From Serpens gallinarum (GTDB taxonomy: Bacteria > Pseudomonadota > Gammaproteobacteria > Pseudomonadales > Pseudomonadaceae), in assembly GCF_014836765.1 (NCBI RefSeq), contig NZ_JACSQG010000006.1, positions 124,001-188,000 of the forward strand: 64,000 nucleotides of DNA, written 5' to 3'. The translations under genes were made by a program, and so were the position numbers. This document shows positions 51,609 to 61,186 of this stretch, in pieces. Numbering within the stretch: the stretch's first letter is position 1; the number at the start of each line of letters is the position of its first letter. The notes under the pieces are model-generated. The model had not been told where the DNA came from. It saw nothing but the letters and a program-made list of their open reading frames with translations, and made no database searches.

Positions 51609-54600
51609 ATGTCGCTGTCCCCCGGGCTGATCGCGCTGGTCGCCTTCGCCTACATGGCCCTTCTGTTCGCCATCGCCTTTTATGGCGACCGTCGCCGTAC
51701 TCCGCTGTCGCCCGCCCTGCGCGCCTGGGTCTACAGCCTGTCGCTGGCCGTGTATTGCACCAGCTGGACCTTCTTCGGTGCCGTGGGACAAGTCACCGAG
51801 CAGCTGTGGGCCTTTCTGCCCATCTACCTGGGGCCCGTCCTGCTGCTGCTGTTCGCACCCTGGGTGCTGCAGAAAATGGTGATGATTTCCAAACAGGAAA
51901 GCATTACCTCGATTGCCGACTTCATTGCTGCGCGCTATGGCAAGTCACGGCCCCTGGCGGTGGTGGTGGCCTTGATCTGCCTGGTCGGCATCCTGCCCTA
52001 CCTGGCGTTGCAACTGAAGGCCATCGTGCTGGGCGTCAACTTGCTCATCGGCGCCAACCCGGATTCCACCACCAGCAGTGCCACGGACACCGCACTGCTG
52101 GTGTCGGGGGCGCTGGCGCTGTTTTCCATCCTGTTCGGTACCCGCAAGCTGGACGTCACCGAACACCACCGCGGCATGGTCATGGCCATTGCCTTCGAGT
52201 CGCTGGTCAAGCTGCTGGCGTTCCTCGCGGTGGGGATTTTCGTTACCTACGGTCTGTTCGACGGTTTCGAGCATCTGCTCAGCCAGGCCCACCTGGCGCC
52301 GCAACTGGAAGCATTTTGGGCGAAGCAGATGAACTGGCCGGCCATGCTGGTGCAGACCGGAATGGCCATGATCGCCATCGTCTGCCTGCCCCGACAATTC
52401 CACGTCACCGTGGTGGAAAACAACGCCCCGCAGGACCTGCGTCAAGTGCGCTGGGTGTTCCCGCTGTACCTGGCTCTCGCCGCGCTGTTCGTGGTGCCCA
52501 TTGCCCTGGCCGGGCAGATGTTGCTGCCTGCCGGCGTGATGCCGGACACCTTCGTGATCAGCCTGCCGCTGGCCGAATCCCACCCGGCCCTGGCACTGCT
52601 GGCATTCATCGGCGGCGCCTCGGCGGCCACCGGCATGGTCATCGTCGCCAGCGTGACGCTGTCAACGATGATCTCCAACGACATGCTGCTGCCCTGGCTG
52701 CTCAGCCGGCAGACATCGGAGCGGCCCTTCGAACTGTTCCGCCACTGGATGCTCACCGCACGCCGAGTGAGCATTGTGGTGATTTTGCTGCTTGCCTACG
52801 TCAGCTATCGCCTGCTGGGCGCCAACGCCAGCCTGGCGACCATTGGCCAGGTGTCGTTTGCTGCCATCGGCCAGTTGGCGCCCGCCATGTTCGGCGCCCT
52901 GGTGTGGAAACAGGCTAACCGCCGCGGTGTGTTCGCCGGCCTGGCCGCCGGTTCGCTGATCTGGCTGTACACCCTGGTATTGCCGCTGGTGGCAGGCGGC
53001 CTGGGCTGGTCGCTGGATGCCTTCCCCGGTCTGCGCACCGTACTGTACTTCCCGTTATGGATCGAAGTGGATCCCCTGACCCGCGGCGTGGTGCTGTCGC
53101 TGGCCGGTAACTTCCTGCTCTTCGCCCTGGTGTCGATTTTCTCGCGCACCCGGGTTTCGGAGTACTGGCAGGCCAGCCGTTTCATCGGCCAGGAAGTCTA
53201 TCGCCCAAGCAACCGGCCTTTGCTGGCGGTGCAGATCAACGACCTGCGCACCCTGGCCGCACGTTTCGTCGGCGATGAACGCGCCGAGCAGAGCTTCGAA
53301 CGCTTCGCCATGCGCCAGGGCAAGGCCCTGAACCTCAGCCAAGCCGCGGATGGCGACTGGATCGCCCACACCGAACGCCTGCTCGCCGGGGTACTGGGCG
53401 CCTCGTCCACCCGGGCGGTGGTCAAGGCCGCCATTGAAGGCCGCGACATGCAGGTCGAGGATGTGGTGCGCATCGTCGACGAAGCCTCAGAGGTGCTGCA
53501 GTTCAACCGCGCCTTGCTGCAGGGCGCCATCGAGAACATCACTCAGGGCATCAGCGTGGTCGACCAGTCGCTGCGCCTGGTCGCCTGGAACCACCGTTAC
53601 CTGGAGCTGTTCGGGTACCCCGAGGGGCTGATTTATGTCGGTCGGCCGATCGCCGACCTGATCCGCTACAACGCCGAGCGCGGCCTGTGCGGCCCGGGCG
53701 ATGCGGAACACCATGTGATCAAGCGTCTGTACTGGATGCGCCAGGGCACTGCGCACACCTCCGAGCGCCTGTTCCCCAATGGTCGGGTCATCGAACTGAT
53801 TGGCAACCCGATGCCCGGTGGCGGTTTTGTCATGAGCTTCACCGACATCACCGAATTCCGCGAAGCCGAGACGGCGCTCAAGGTCGCTAATGAAGGCTTG
53901 GAGCAGCGGGTCGCCGAGCGCACCCGGGAACTGTCCCAGCTCAACGTGGCGCTGATTGCCGCCAAAGGCATCGCCGAAGCCGCCAACCAGTCGAAAACCC
54001 GTTTCCTGGCCGCCGTCAGCCACGACCTGATGCAACCCCTGAACGCCGCCCGGCTGTTTTCCGCGTCCCTGGCCCATGCCGAGCAAAGTCTGCAACCGGA
54101 AACCCGCGAACTGGTCCAGCACCTGGACAGCTCGCTGCGCTCAGTGGAAGACCTGATCACCGACCTGCTGGATATCTCGCGCCTGGAGAACGACCGCATT
54201 GCCCCGGATCGCCATGCCTTTGCACTGAGCAGCCTGTTCGACACCCTGGGCGTCGAATTCAAGGCGCTGGCCCAGGAACAGGGCATCGACTTCCGCCTGC
54301 GCGGCAGCCGCTTGCGCATTGACAGCGACCAAAAGCTGCTGCGCCGTGTGCTACAGAACTTCCTTACCAACGCCTTCCGCTACGCCAAAGGCAGTGTGCT
54401 ACTGGGCGTGCGCCGCACCGGCAGCCATTTGCGCCTGGAGGTGTGGGACCAAGGGCCCGGAATTCCGGAAAACAAGCGCCGCGAGATCTTTGAGGAGTTC
54501 AAGCGACTGGATAACCATCAGACCCGCGCCGAAAAGGGCCTGGGCCTGGGCTTGGCGATTGCCGATGGATTTTGCAAGGTGCTCAAGCACCCCATCGAAG

Positions 54601-55097
54601 TACGTTCCTGGCCGGGGAAGGGCAGCGTATTCAGCGTCACCGTGCCGCTGGCGCGCTCGGCGGCGCCCAGTGCGGCGCCCAGTGCGGTGACCGGCCGCCA
54701 GAACGCCATCCATAACGGCAACCTGAACGGTGCCCAGGTGCTGTGCATCGATAACGAAGACAGCATTCTGATCGGCATGCGCAGCCTGTTGAGCCGCTGG
54801 GGTTGCCAGGTATGGACGGCGCGCAGCCGTGAAGAGTGCGAACAGTTGCTTAATGACGATGTGCAGCCGCAACTGGCCCTGGTGGACTATCACCTTAATG
54901 AAGGCGACACCGGTACCGAGCTGATGGCCTGGTTGCGCACCCGCCTGGGCGAACCGATTCCGGGCGTGGTGATCAGCGCCGACAGCCGAGCGGAGCTGAT
55001 CAGCGAGGTGCATGCCGCCGGCCTCGATTACCTGAGCAAGCCAGTCAAACCCGCCGCCCTGCGCGCGCTGATCAGTCGCCACCTAAAGCTGCGCTGA
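51609..55097 (+). CDS. SSS-domain hybrid sensor histidine kinase/response regulator (MxtR/CrbS type)
   Basis: A 1162-residue membrane hybrid kinase. Residues 1 to about 500 form a sodium:solute symporter-like domain of about 13 TMs; a linker and PAS domain follow (about 630-755), then a coiled segment, HisKA with His805 in SHDLMQPLNAARL, an ATPase domain (NFLTNAFRYA, GPGIPENKR, GLGLGLAIA) and a C-terminal receiver with Asp1093 in LVDYHLNEG. This matches MxtR/CrbS proteins, which with the regulator ErdR/CrbR control acetate use. No partner regulator gene is adjacent, also typical for that system. Confidence 0.92.
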   Translation: MSLSPGLIALVAFAYMALLFAIAFYGDRRRTPLSPALRAWVYSLSLAVYCTSWTFFGAVGQVTEQLWAFLPIYLGPVLLLLFAPWVLQKMVMISKQESITSIADFIAARYGKSRPLAVVVALICLVGILPYLALQLKAIVLGVNLLIGANPDSTTSSATDTALLVSGALALFSILFGTRKLDVTEHHRGMVMAIAFESLVKLLAFLAVGIFVTYGLFDGFEHLLSQAHLAPQLEAFWAKQMNWPAMLVQTGMAMIAIVCLPRQFHVTVVENNAPQDLRQVRWVFPLYLALAALFVVPIALAGQMLLPAGVMPDTFVISLPLAESHPALALLAFIGGASAATGMVIVASVTLSTMISNDMLLPWLLSRQTSERPFELFRHWMLTARRVSIVVILLLAYVSYRLLGANASLATIGQVSFAAIGQLAPAMFGALVWKQANRRGVFAGLAAGSLIWLYTLVLPLVAGGLGWSLDAFPGLRTVLYFPLWIEVDPLTRGVVLSLAGNFLLFALVSIFSRTRVSEYWQASRFIGQEVYRPSNRPLLAVQINDLRTLAARFVGDERAEQSFERFAMRQGKALNLSQAADGDWIAHTERLLAGVLGASSTRAVVKAAIEGRDMQVEDVVRIVDEASEVLQFNRALLQGAIENITQGISVVDQSLRLVAWNHRYLELFGYPEGLIYVGRPIADLIRYNAERGLCGPGDAEHHVIKRLYWMRQGTAHTSERLFPNGRVIELIGNPMPGGGFVMSFTDITEFREAETALKVANEGLEQRVAERTRELSQLNVALIAAKGIAEAANQSKTRFLAAVSHDLMQPLNAARLFSASLAHAEQSLQPETRELVQHLDSSLRSVEDLITDLLDISRLENDRIAPDRHAFALSSLFDTLGVEFKALAQEQGIDFRLRGSRLRIDSDQKLLRRVLQNFLTNAFRYAKGSVLLGVRRTGSHLRLEVWDQGPGIPENKRREIFEEFKRLDNHQTRAEKGLGLGLAIADGFCKVLKHPIEVRSWPGKGSVFSVTVPLARSAAPSAAPSAVTGRQNAIHNGNLNGAQVLCIDNEDSILIGMRSLLSRWGCQVWTARSREECEQLLNDDVQPQLALVDYHLNEGDTGTELMAWLRTRLGEPIPGVVISADSRAELISEVHAAGLDYLSKPVKPAALRALISRHLKLR

Positions 55098-55106
55098 GGC
55101 TGACAC

Positions 55107-55126
55107 GGCCCGTGTTGCCACGGGCC
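55107..55126 (+). terminator. Terminator-like hairpin after the hybrid kinase
   Basis: GGCCCGTG pairs with CACGGGCC around a four-base loop, 10 bp beyond the stop; the T-run is weak. Confidence 0.5.
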
Positions 55127-55214
55127 AGTCCTTCCATGATTGACCTGAGTGGCTTTACCACGGGGTGTTGAGCGGTACTATGCGGCCCGGAATCACCGCT
55201 TGCCAGGAACCTCC

Positions 55215-56468
55215 ATGGATACTCCCCACTTACTTCTCAGCCTTGCTACCGCTTTGGCCATCGGCCTGCTGATCGGCGCCGAGCGCGGCTGGCGCGGGCG
55301 CACCCTTAACGATGGCCAGTTGGCTGCCGGTATTCGCACCCATGGGCTGGTCGGCCTGTTCGGCGGACTGTCCACCTTGCTGGCGGATACCTTTGGCGGC
55401 GGAGCCTGGATCGCCAGCCTGGTGGTTCTGGGGCTGCTGGTGCTGGCCGGGTATGTCAATGATCTACACAAGAACGGCGATCGCGGCCTGACCAGCGAAA
55501 TCGCCCTGCTGCTGACCTTCGTGCTCGGCAGCCTGGCCTTGGCCGATTACCGTGCCCTGGCCGCCAGTTGCGCGGTGCTGGTGGCGGTGCTGTTGAGCCT
55601 CAAGGACCAATTGCACGGCGCGCTCAAGCGCCTGTCCGCCGTCGAGGTGAGCGGCGCACTGAAGTTGCTGTTCATCTCGCTGGTGCTGCTGCCGGTATTG
55701 CCGAACCAGGGCTATGGCCCCTGGGGCGTGCTCAATCCCTACAGCATCTGGTGGATGGTGGTGCTGATCGCCAGTATTGGCTTCGCCGCTTACGTTGCTG
55801 TGCGCCTGGTGGGCACGCGCCATGGCCTGCTCTTGACCGCACTGCTCGGCGGCCTGGTGTCTTCCACCGCAATGACCCTGAGCCTGGCACGCCTGCATGA
55901 TCAGACGCGCCTGCGCAACGTTCTAGCCGCCGGCCTGCTGGCCACCTCGGCGCTGATGTTTCCGCGCGTGTTGCTGGAGGTCGGCGTGATCAACGCCAGC
56001 CTGTTGCCCGCTTTGCTTGGTCCCTTGCTGGTCAGTTGCGCGGTCTATGCAGCCGGCGCACTGTGGTGGATCTCCCGACCCCACGAGCCCGGCAGTCCAG
56101 ACAGCGAGGCGCCACTGTCGAACCCGTTCGAATTGGCGCCGGCGCTGCGTTTCGCCGCCCTGCTGGTGCTGATCCTGTTCCTGGTCGAAGGCGGCCGTCG
56201 GCTGTTCGGTGATGCCGGGGTTTATCTGGTCGCCCTGCTCTCCGGCCTGGCCGATGTGGACGCCATCACCCTGTCACTGGCGCGTAATGCCCAGAGCGAT
56301 CTGCATGCCAGCACCGCCGTGTATGGCATCTTCCTCGCCGCGTTGAGCAACAGCCTGGTCAAGGGCCTGCTGATCGCCGTGGTCGGTGGTCGTCACCTGG
56401 CGCTGCGTACCCTGCCCTTTATGGCGGTGGGCTTAATGGCCGGCGCGGCGCTGCTGTTGACGGCATGA
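55215..56468 (+). CDS. MgtC/DUF4010 family membrane protein
   Basis: A 417-residue membrane protein: an N-terminal MgtC-like domain (TMs from residue 6, with LLIGAERGWRGR and GIRTHGLVGLFGGLS) and a C-terminal DUF4010 domain (LSGLADVDAITLSLAR and about six further TMs). AGGAA lies before the start at 55215. Proteins of this type are common in pseudomonads; function is unknown, with metal homeostasis only a guess from the MgtC name. Confidence 0.87.
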   Translation: MDTPHLLLSLATALAIGLLIGAERGWRGRTLNDGQLAAGIRTHGLVGLFGGLSTLLADTFGGGAWIASLVVLGLLVLAGYVNDLHKNGDRGLTSEIALLLTFVLGSLALADYRALAASCAVLVAVLLSLKDQLHGALKRLSAVEVSGALKLLFISLVLLPVLPNQGYGPWGVLNPYSIWWMVVLIASIGFAAYVAVRLVGTRHGLLLTALLGGLVSSTAMTLSLARLHDQTRLRNVLAAGLLATSALMFPRVLLEVGVINASLLPALLGPLLVSCAVYAAGALWWISRPHEPGSPDSEAPLSNPFELAPALRFAALLVLILFLVEGGRRLFGDAGVYLVALLSGLADVDAITLSLARNAQSDLHASTAVYGIFLAALSNSLVKGLLIAVVGGRHLALRTLPFMAVGLMAGAALLLTA

Positions 56469-56489
56469 AGCGCCTGGGCGCGCGTCCGT

Positions 56490-56519
56490 AGGAAGGCGTT
56501 GAGCACAACGATACCCATC
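56490..56519. repeat. Dispersed intergenic repeat, copy 2
   Basis: AGGAAGGCGTTGAGCACAAC and GATACCCATC match the sequence at 24374-24403 at 26 of 30 positions. It lies in the space between the MgtC-like and the hydrolase genes. Confidence 0.6.
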
Positions 56520-56689
56520 CTGTGGTAGTGATGCGGAACATTTTTGGCCTCCGGCGAGCGGACAAGAAAACGCCTGACTCCCCCAACCAAGGACTGGATG
56601 GCTGTCAGCGAGCGCGTGGCTCCCATCGCCCAGGAACAATCGGCATCACACTGAGGGCTGTCACGGTCACGCCACCGCCAGGAGTCGTC

Positions 56690-57667
56690 ATGCCCAGCCA
56701 CACCGACACGCCTTCCACGCCTGTTCAACCCGCACCTGCGATCAACCTGAACACGGCGAAAGCGCAACGTCTGGATATATCCGCTGATGGCGTGCGCCTG
56801 GCGGTTTACTGCTGGGGCCGGGCCGACGCACCACCCTTGCTGCTGGTGCATGGCTACCCCGATAACCATACCGTCTGGCTGCCGCTGATTAGTGAATTGG
56901 CTGACGACTACCGGATCATCGCCTATGACGTGCGCGGCTTCGGCGCCTCGCAAAAACCCCGACGGCGCCAGGACTACCGACTAAAGAAGCTGGCCAATGA
57001 CCTTGAAGCGGTGATTCGCGCCACCAGCCCGGATCGCCCTGTGCACCTGCTGGCCCATGACTGGGGTTCGATTCAGTGCTGGGAAGCGGTAACCGAGCCG
57101 CGCATGCAGCCGCTACTGGCGTCATTTACCAGTATTTCCGGTCCTTGCCTCGATCACGTTGGCCATTGGATGCGCGACCGCCTGAAGCCCAAAAGACGGA
57201 CCGGCGCGTTAAGCCAGCTGACCGGGCAATTGCTCAGCTCCTGGTACATCGGCTTCTTCCACATTCCGCTGCTACCGGAGCTGTGCTGGCGATTGGGACT
57301 GGACCGGGCCTGGCCGTGGTTGCTGGCCAGGCTTGAAGGGTTGCCAAACATGCCCCCCAGTACCAGCCAGCGCGCCGATGGCATGCATGGCATCCACCTG
57401 TACCGAGCCAATTTCTTCCGCTGCCTGTTCAGGCCGCGCCTGCGCAGCACCGAGGTGGCGGTGCAACTGATCGTACCGCTGCGCGACCGCTTCGTGCGCC
57501 CGCAACTGTTCGACGGCTTGTCGCGCTGGGCGCCCAACGTAACTCGACGCGACGCTGACGCGGGGCACTGGCAGTTGCTGGCGCGTCCCCAGAAAATGGC
57601 CGACTGGATGCGGCAGTTCACCCACCAGGTGGAAAACGATTTCCACTCAGCACAGTCACGCCGTTAG
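56690..57667 (+). CDS. Alpha/beta hydrolase, epoxide hydrolase-like
   Basis: A 325-residue alpha/beta hydrolase. It has HGYPDNHTVW (oxyanion region), DVRGFGAS, and the elbow AHDWGS with Asp as nucleophile, the pattern of epoxide hydrolases and haloalkane dehalogenases; the late His is in DAGHWQLLARP. A Tyr/Arg-rich cap domain lies between. I chose 56690 because AGGAG lies five bases upstream. No neighbouring gene suggests a substrate. Confidence 0.85.
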   Translation: MPSHTDTPSTPVQPAPAINLNTAKAQRLDISADGVRLAVYCWGRADAPPLLLVHGYPDNHTVWLPLISELADDYRIIAYDVRGFGASQKPRRRQDYRLKKLANDLEAVIRATSPDRPVHLLAHDWGSIQCWEAVTEPRMQPLLASFTSISGPCLDHVGHWMRDRLKPKRRTGALSQLTGQLLSSWYIGFFHIPLLPELCWRLGLDRAWPWLLARLEGLPNMPPSTSQRADGMHGIHLYRANFFRCLFRPRLRSTEVAVQLIVPLRDRFVRPQLFDGLSRWAPNVTRRDADAGHWQLLARPQKMADWMRQFTHQVENDFHSAQSRR

Positions 57668-57693
57668 CCGCAGCCCTGAAAGCTAGAACAGCA

Positions 57694-59169
57694 TCAGATG
57701 TCCTGATCATCCAGCGCCGGCAGGCCGGCGGCACGTTCCAGCAGTTCATTGGGTAGGCTCTTGCTGGCGCGCGCCCCCAGCAGCTTGAGATTTTCCACCC
57801 GGCCGATCAGGTTGCCGCGGCCATCCACCAGCTTGTTCCGGGCGCTGGCGTAGGCCTTGTCCAACTGCTGCAGGCGGCTGCCCATTTCGTCCAAATCCTG
57901 CACGAAGGCCACGAACTTGTCGTACAGCGCTCCGGCGCGCTCTGCGATTTCACGGGCATTCTGGCTCTGGCGTTCCTGACGCCACAGGCTGTCGATCACC
58001 CGCAGGGTGGCCAGCAGCGTCGTCGGGCTGACAATCACGATGTGCTGGTCGTAGGCTTCCTGGAACAGGCCCGGATCGGCCTGCAAGGCCGCGGCGAACG
58101 CCGCCTCGATGGGCACGAACAGCAACACGAAATCCAGACTGTGCAAGCCTTCCAGGCGCTGATAATCCTTCACCGACAAGCCTTTCAGGTGGCTGCGCAG
58201 TGACAGCACATGACGCTTGAGCGCCTGCTCGCGCACCTCGTCATTTTCTGCGCTAACCAGCGCCTGATAAGCGGTCAGGCTGACCTTGGAATCCACCACC
58301 ACCTGTTTTTCACCGGGCAGCTGGATCAGCACATCCGGCTGAAAACGCTGGCCCTCGGCGCTCTGCAAGCTGACTTGGGTGTGGTACTCGCGGCCCTTGA
58401 CCAGCCCGGCATGCTCCAGCACCCGTTCAAGTACCAGCTCGCCCCAGTTCCCCTGGGTCTTCTGGCCCTGCAGGGCGCGGGTCAGGTTGGTGGCCTCATC
58501 GCCCAGGCGCTGATTGAGCTGCTGCAGGCGCTCCAGTTCCTTGCCCAGCGAGAAACGCTCGCGAGCTTCCTGCTGATAACTGTCCTCGACGCGTTTTTCG
58601 AACGCCTGAATGCGCTCCTTGAGGGGATCGAGCAATTGGCCCAACCGCTGCTGGCTGGACTCGGCGAAACGCTGCTCGCGTTCGGCGAAGATATTGCCGG
58701 CCAGCTCGGCAAATTGCGCACGCAGCTCGTCGCGCGCGCCCTGCAAATCCTGCAAACGCTGTTGATGAGCCTGCTGCTGCTCGTGCAGCTCCGCCGCCAG
58801 GGCCGCACGCTCGGCACCCAGCCGGCGCAGTTCGCTTTCCTTGTGTTCGCGTTCGGTGAGCCAGGCCTGCTGGTCGGCACGGGCGCGCTGCTGGTCCAGG
58901 GCCAGCAGTTCGCGCTCGCGGCGCTGGGCTGCCAGTTCGGCCTGTTGCGCGGCATTGTGCTGGGCCACTTCGGCGAGTTCCTGACGGCACTCATTCAACT
59001 GGCCGCCGAGCACATCCTGGGCCAGCAAGGCGGTGTCGGCGCGCTCCTTGAGAACTGCCGCTTCAGCGCGCAGCCGCGCCAGTTGGCGCTGCTGCTGCCA
59101 CGCCAGGCCGAGCAAGGGCAACGCGGCCAGCAACAAGCCGGCTAAAAGATAGGAAACATGGATCGGCAT
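57694..59169 (-). CDS. rmuC: DNA recombination protein RmuC
   Basis: A 491-residue protein with one N-terminal TM (about 4-22), a long coiled coil (about 25-190) and the RmuC nuclease-like domain (GNWGELVLERVLEHAGLVKG, QPDVLIQLPGEKQVVVDSK). RmuC limits inversions at short inverted repeats. GGAG lies before the start at 59169. Length is typical (470-500 residues). Confidence 0.95.
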   Translation of the reverse strand: MPIHVSYLLAGLLLAALPLLGLAWQQQRQLARLRAEAAVLKERADTALLAQDVLGGQLNECRQELAEVAQHNAAQQAELAAQRRERELLALDQQRARADQQAWLTEREHKESELRRLGAERAALAAELHEQQQAHQQRLQDLQGARDELRAQFAELAGNIFAEREQRFAESSQQRLGQLLDPLKERIQAFEKRVEDSYQQEARERFSLGKELERLQQLNQRLGDEATNLTRALQGQKTQGNWGELVLERVLEHAGLVKGREYHTQVSLQSAEGQRFQPDVLIQLPGEKQVVVDSKVSLTAYQALVSAENDEVREQALKRHVLSLRSHLKGLSVKDYQRLEGLHSLDFVLLFVPIEAAFAAALQADPGLFQEAYDQHIVIVSPTTLLATLRVIDSLWRQERQSQNAREIAERAGALYDKFVAFVQDLDEMGSRLQQLDKAYASARNKLVDGRGNLIGRVENLKLLGARASKSLPNELLERAAGLPALDDQDI

Positions 59170-59250
59170 GACAGCTCCCGGCATGGATTTCAGCGAATGC
59201 GGCGAGTATATCCAGCCCACTGATCGGGCCGTGCGGCCAAACCAGGAGAA

Positions 59251-59580
59251 TTACTCGGAAAGCGGCGGGTTTTCCGCCTGGCCCAACGCCTGCAGGGCAC
59301 GTTCATCGCCCGCGCGTGCCGCCTGTTGCAACAGCGCCTGGCCGATACGCCGATCGCGGGCGTTGCCGCAATCGCGGCACAACAGCAATCCCAGCCGGCT
59401 CTGCGCTTCTACCACACCCTGACGCGCCGGTTGCTTGAGCAGGTTGCCGGCCAGGCGCTTGACGCTGGTGGCCTGTCCCAGTCTCGGGCTATCCAACAAC
59501 CAGCCGGCCAGCCGCAGCGGCAAACCACTGCGCGGCATTGCAGCGCAGGTTGAATGAATGGTCGGATGTAGACGCTTCAT
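59251..59580 (-). CDS. Small Sel1-like repeat protein
   Basis: A 109-residue protein with a Sel1-type repeat pattern in its second half (VVEAQSRLGLLLCRDCG, RRIGQALLQQAARAGDERA), each about 30-36 residues, and a basic N-terminus with no clear signal. No ribosome site is seen, so the start is uncertain (59580 or 59538). A Sel1-like protein next to rmuC is common in Pseudomonas. Function unknown. Confidence 0.7.
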   Translation of the reverse strand: MKRLHPTIHSTCAAMPRSGLPLRLAGWLLDSPRLGQATSVKRLAGNLLKQPARQGVVEAQSRLGLLLCRDCGNARDRRIGQALLQQAARAGDERALQALGQAENPPLSE

Positions 59581-59894
59581 GGGTTCAGCAAATAGCCAAG
59601 GGGGGCGGCACTCTACACTTTTTTACAGCCGGGTAAAGGCTTGCAAAAAACGCTCAAATAAGCCTTGGCGCCAGCGCTCAGCAATCCACAATTTCTGTGG
59701 ATAACTCTGTTGAGAAGCCGCTGAGAAACGCCGCAAAGCGTGGTGATTCGGGCCATTGAGTCAAATTGTCCATTCTTTGACCATTCAAATAAATTCATTA
59801 TTTTTCAATGGCTTATAAAAAGCTCAATCGTAAATCAATGACTTGCAAATGAATCTGAGAGTGACTTGACAACGAACGACGCTATTGTGCACAA

Positions 59895-60010
59895 GTTGGC
59901 AGGCCCTACCTCGATAAATGCACAGTGCCCGCGAATCATGATAGGTGAACACCAGCCTGCCAACGCGGACAACGAAAAACCCCGGCCAAGATGCTCCGGG
60001 GTTTTTCGTT
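59895..60010 (+). ncRNA. Candidate structured small RNA or bidirectional terminator region
   Basis: In a 465-bp space (59581-60045) without genes, GTTGGCAGGC (59895-59904) pairs with GCCTGCCAAC (59955-59964), and a 15-bp stem (59971-59985 with 59996-60010) ending in TTTTTCGTT follows. On the plus strand this is a stable hairpin plus an intrinsic terminator, the form of a small RNA of about 120-140 bases. On the minus strand the second stem may simply end the 64-residue gene's transcript. Left of it, 59760-59865 is AT-rich with no recognised promoter. Confidence 0.35.
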
Positions 60011-60045
60011 GTGACAGACCTGCACCATCCGCAGATCCTTCGTGG

Positions 60046-60240
60046 TTACAGCTCAAGCTCCTGCAAATGTTCCTTGGGTAGTTTGCGCGCCCCGGTCAGA
60101 ATGACTTGCCGCGCTGCCTCATCGAGCATCTGTTCCGCCTCTGCCATCTCCATGGCACCCGTGACCAGGCGCCTGGCTTTCAGCCAGTCCAGCAAAGCAT
60201 TGACGGCGCGTCGTTCGGCATCAGTAGATGTACACAGCAT
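60046..60240 (-). CDS. Small hypothetical protein
   Basis: A 64-residue helical protein (MLCTSTDAERRAVNALLDWL... with EMAEAEQMLDEAARQVI), without signal or TM. AGGAGG lies five to eight bases before the ATG at 60240, a strong ribosome site, so it is very likely translated. It lies between the candidate small RNA region and efp. Similar short helical proteins occur beside efp in pseudomonads; function unknown. Confidence 0.7.
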   Translation of the reverse strand: MLCTSTDAERRAVNALLDWLKARRLVTGAMEMAEAEQMLDEAARQVILTGARKLPKEHLQELEL

Positions 60241-60402
60241 TCCTCCCTCCTTGGGGCATGTTGGTATGGTCCCCACAGCGTAGACAGGCGATTGCCGAAG
60301 ACTATTCAGCGAATGTCCGTAAAAGCGACCCCAATCACAAACCCATGATTGCTCAGGCTAAAACCGACCAAAGGCATGGGCGTTTGGCGGTTTTCAGCCA
60401 AT

Positions 60403-60437
60403 AAAAAACCCCGCCCTTCCGAGGAAGTCGGGGTTTT
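60403..60437 (-). terminator. Terminator of efp
   Basis: AAAACCCCG pairs with CGGGGTTTT, followed on the minus strand by further T residues, 57 bp beyond the efp stop. Confidence 0.82.
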
Positions 60438-60493
60438 GTGTCGATCTGCTCGCGGTCAGCCGGGCTGGCGGCAGCTCGACATACGTATCAGGC

Positions 60494-61060
60494 TCAGGCC
60501 TTGACGCGGGCCTTGTACTCGCCGGTGCGGGTGTCGATTTCGATGAAGTCACCGATTTCGCAGAAGGCGGATACTTGCAGCTCGGCGCCGTTGTTCAGGC
60601 GAGCGGTCTTCATCACCTTGCCGGACGTGTCACCACGTACAGACGGCTCGGTGTAAGCGATCTGGCGAACGATGCTGGTCGGCAGTTCAACCGAGATTAC
60701 CTTGTCGTTGTAGAACACGGCTTCGCAGACGTCGGTCATGCCGTCTTCGATGAAGGTCATCACGCCTTCCAGGTCGTCCTTTTCGATCTCGTACTGGTTG
60801 AACTCAGCGTCCATGAATACGTACAGCGGATCGGCGAAATAGGAGTAGGTAACTTCCTTGCGCTCGAGGATGATCGTTTCGAACTTGTCGTCGGCCTTGA
60901 ATACCGTTTCGGTAGCGGCGCCGGTGAGCAGGTTCTTCAGCTTCATCTTGACGACCGCAGAGTTACGGCCGGACTTGTTGAACTCGGCTTTCTGGATGAC
61001 CCAGGGAGTGCCGTTGATGTTGGCTACCTGGCCAGCGCGAAATTCTTGTGCGGTTTTCAT
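60494..61060 (-). CDS. efp: Elongation factor P (Arg32-type)
   Basis: A 188-residue EF-P that rescues ribosomes stalled at polyproline. The loop tip reads NKSGRNSA with Arg32 at the modification site, the form that is rhamnosylated rather than lysylated. The N-terminal KOW-like, OB and C-terminal domains ([18 protein letters not shown]) are complete. Its modification enzyme EarP is 126 bp away on the same strand. Confidence 0.97.
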   Translation of the reverse strand: MKTAQEFRAGQVANINGTPWVIQKAEFNKSGRNSAVVKMKLKNLLTGAATETVFKADDKFETIILERKEVTYSYFADPLYVFMDAEFNQYEIEKDDLEGVMTFIEDGMTDVCEAVFYNDKVISVELPTSIVRQIAYTEPSVRGDTSGKVMKTARLNNGAELQVSAFCEIGDFIEIDTRTGEYKARVKA

Positions 61061-61186
61061 ACGGGATATCCGAGCAGATGAGGGACAAAAAACAGGCCGC
61101 GTATGATAGCCAATTCGCGCGAAATTAGTAACTCTGCCCCGCGCACGGCCTGACGACCCTTCTCCGCCTGCCCTGACTGCACGCCC

